Shown here: positions 13,002-13,334 of the stretch, piece after piece
How positions within the stretch are numbered: the stretch's first letter is position 1
How the letters are laid out: each line of letters starts with the position of its first letter
Origin: Actinobacteria bacterium UBA912
GTDB lineage: Bacteria > Actinomycetota > Coriobacteriia > Anaerosomatales > UBA912
Reading direction: 5' to 3'
Length of the DNA: 13,334 bases
Assembly: GCA_002293965.1 (NCBI GenBank)
Contig: DBEG01000137.1
Span: 1-13,334 of the forward strand
Notes under the pieces: generated by a model
Database searches by the model: none
What the model saw: only the letters and a program-made list of their open reading frames with translations
What the model was told of the DNA's origin: nothing
Program-made: the position numbers and the translations under genes

Positions 13002-13334
13002 GCGCTGGCCTCCATCTCGTTGAGCAGCGTCATCGCGCAAAGCGATCCGCACATCGAGCACTGCTTGTCGGCGCCTCCGCCGCGGGCCTCGCGCATCGCC
13101 CGGGGGCGCGTGGGGTCGAGCGCGAGCGCAAACTGCGACTCCCAGTCGAGGCTCTTGCGAGCCGCGGTCATGCGCGCATCCAGGTCGCCGGCGCCCGGAA
13201 GGCCGCGCGCGATCCCCCCGGCGTGCGCTGCGATGCGCGTGCATATCACGCCCTCGTACACGTCGGCCGCGTCAGGCAGGCACACGTGCTCCGCGCGCGT
13301 CACGTAGCAGAGGAAGTCGGCGCCAGCGAATGCG
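12998..13334 (-). CDS. thiC: Phosphomethylpyrimidine synthase ThiC, C-terminal part
   Basis: The last 111 residues of ThiC, the radical-SAM enzyme that rearranges aminoimidazole ribotide to the thiamin pyrimidine. The gene continues past the right edge. The fragment opens in the conserved GADFLCYVTRAEH segment and passes through the ESQFALALDP block. It ends with the cluster-binding CSMCGSLCAM. The spacing is Cx2Cx3C, one residue shorter than Cx2Cx4C in the long proteobacterial and plant enzymes; short anaerobic and archaeal-type ThiC proteins, as I recall, share it. The related benzimidazole synthase BzaF cannot be excluded from this fragment, but the coupled thiD downstream favours ThiC. 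An internal GTG at 13303 is not the start. Any thiamin riboswitch would lie outside the window. Confidence 0.92.
   Translation of the reverse strand, partial: AFAGADFLCYVTRAEHVCLPDAADVYEGVICTRIAAHAGGIARGLPGAGDLDARMTAARKSLDWESQFALALDPTRPRAMREARGGGADKQCSMCGSLCAMTLLNEMEASA

Noticed and set aside
12999..13244. Long N-terminal extension of the thiD frame to 13244
   Set aside because: The additional 81 residues are Arg/Pro-rich, lie wholly inside the thiC C-terminus in another frame and have no ThiD homology. The kinase fold starts at the TTG at 13001.

Overview
The window looks like an ordinary chromosomal stretch from an actinobacterium, probably an anaerobic or deep-branching one such as the Coriobacteriia/OPB41 side of the phylum. 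That assignment is inference. It rests on moderately high GC (about 60% in hand-counted rows, higher at the right end), a paired TrkA/CeoB-CeoC arrangement, an actinobacterial type of M23 protein, the order rpsF-ssb-rpsR-DUF2232-rplI-dnaB-purA, and a secreted multiheme cytochrome c. There is no phage, transposon, CRISPR array or toxin-antitoxin pair. All genes are on the + strand except the thiC-thiD pair at the right edge.

Layout. 1-97 holds no supported gene. 98-247 is a 49-residue zinc-ribbon protein (DUF5679), followed by two hairpins. 363-1675 is a two-gene operon of TrkA-type NAD-binding potassium-uptake subunits. 1745-1820 is tRNA-Gly(CCC) with its own promoter and terminator. 2000-3031 is an M23-like secreted or anchored protein, preceded by a palindrome and a LexA-box-like site. 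3110-5812 is the ribosomal/replication cluster rpsF-ssb-rpsR-DUF2232-rplI, which lacks the gdpP gene found in the Bacillus version. Tandem hairpins and a promoter-like site separate it from dnaB (5955-7346), which is followed by a COG2509 flavoprotein (7368-8753) and purA (8947-10233). An AT-rich promoter region with a 12-bp direct repeat precedes a Fur-family gene with PerR-type ligands (10406-10858) and a membrane-anchored multiheme cytochrome c (10874-12274). Converging on the cytochrome gene from the other strand are thiD and the 3' end of thiC, with a 47-bp tail-to-tail overlap.

How the genes fit together. The central cluster serves translation (S6, S18, L9) and replication (SSB, DnaB), and purA supplies AMP synthesis; this order is also known from Bacillus. 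The TrkA pair would gate a Trk potassium channel encoded elsewhere. PerR and the cytochrome are 15 nt apart and probably cotranscribed, suggesting peroxide- or metal-responsive control of an extracytoplasmic electron carrier. thiC and thiD make and phosphorylate the thiamin pyrimidine.

I do not see a clear-cut new system. The points most worth checking are the PerR-cytochrome unit with its direct-repeat operator candidate, the unusual CxCH first heme site, the LexA-like box in front of the active-site-altered M23 protein, the CxxC in the second TrkA protein, and the structured leader of purA.
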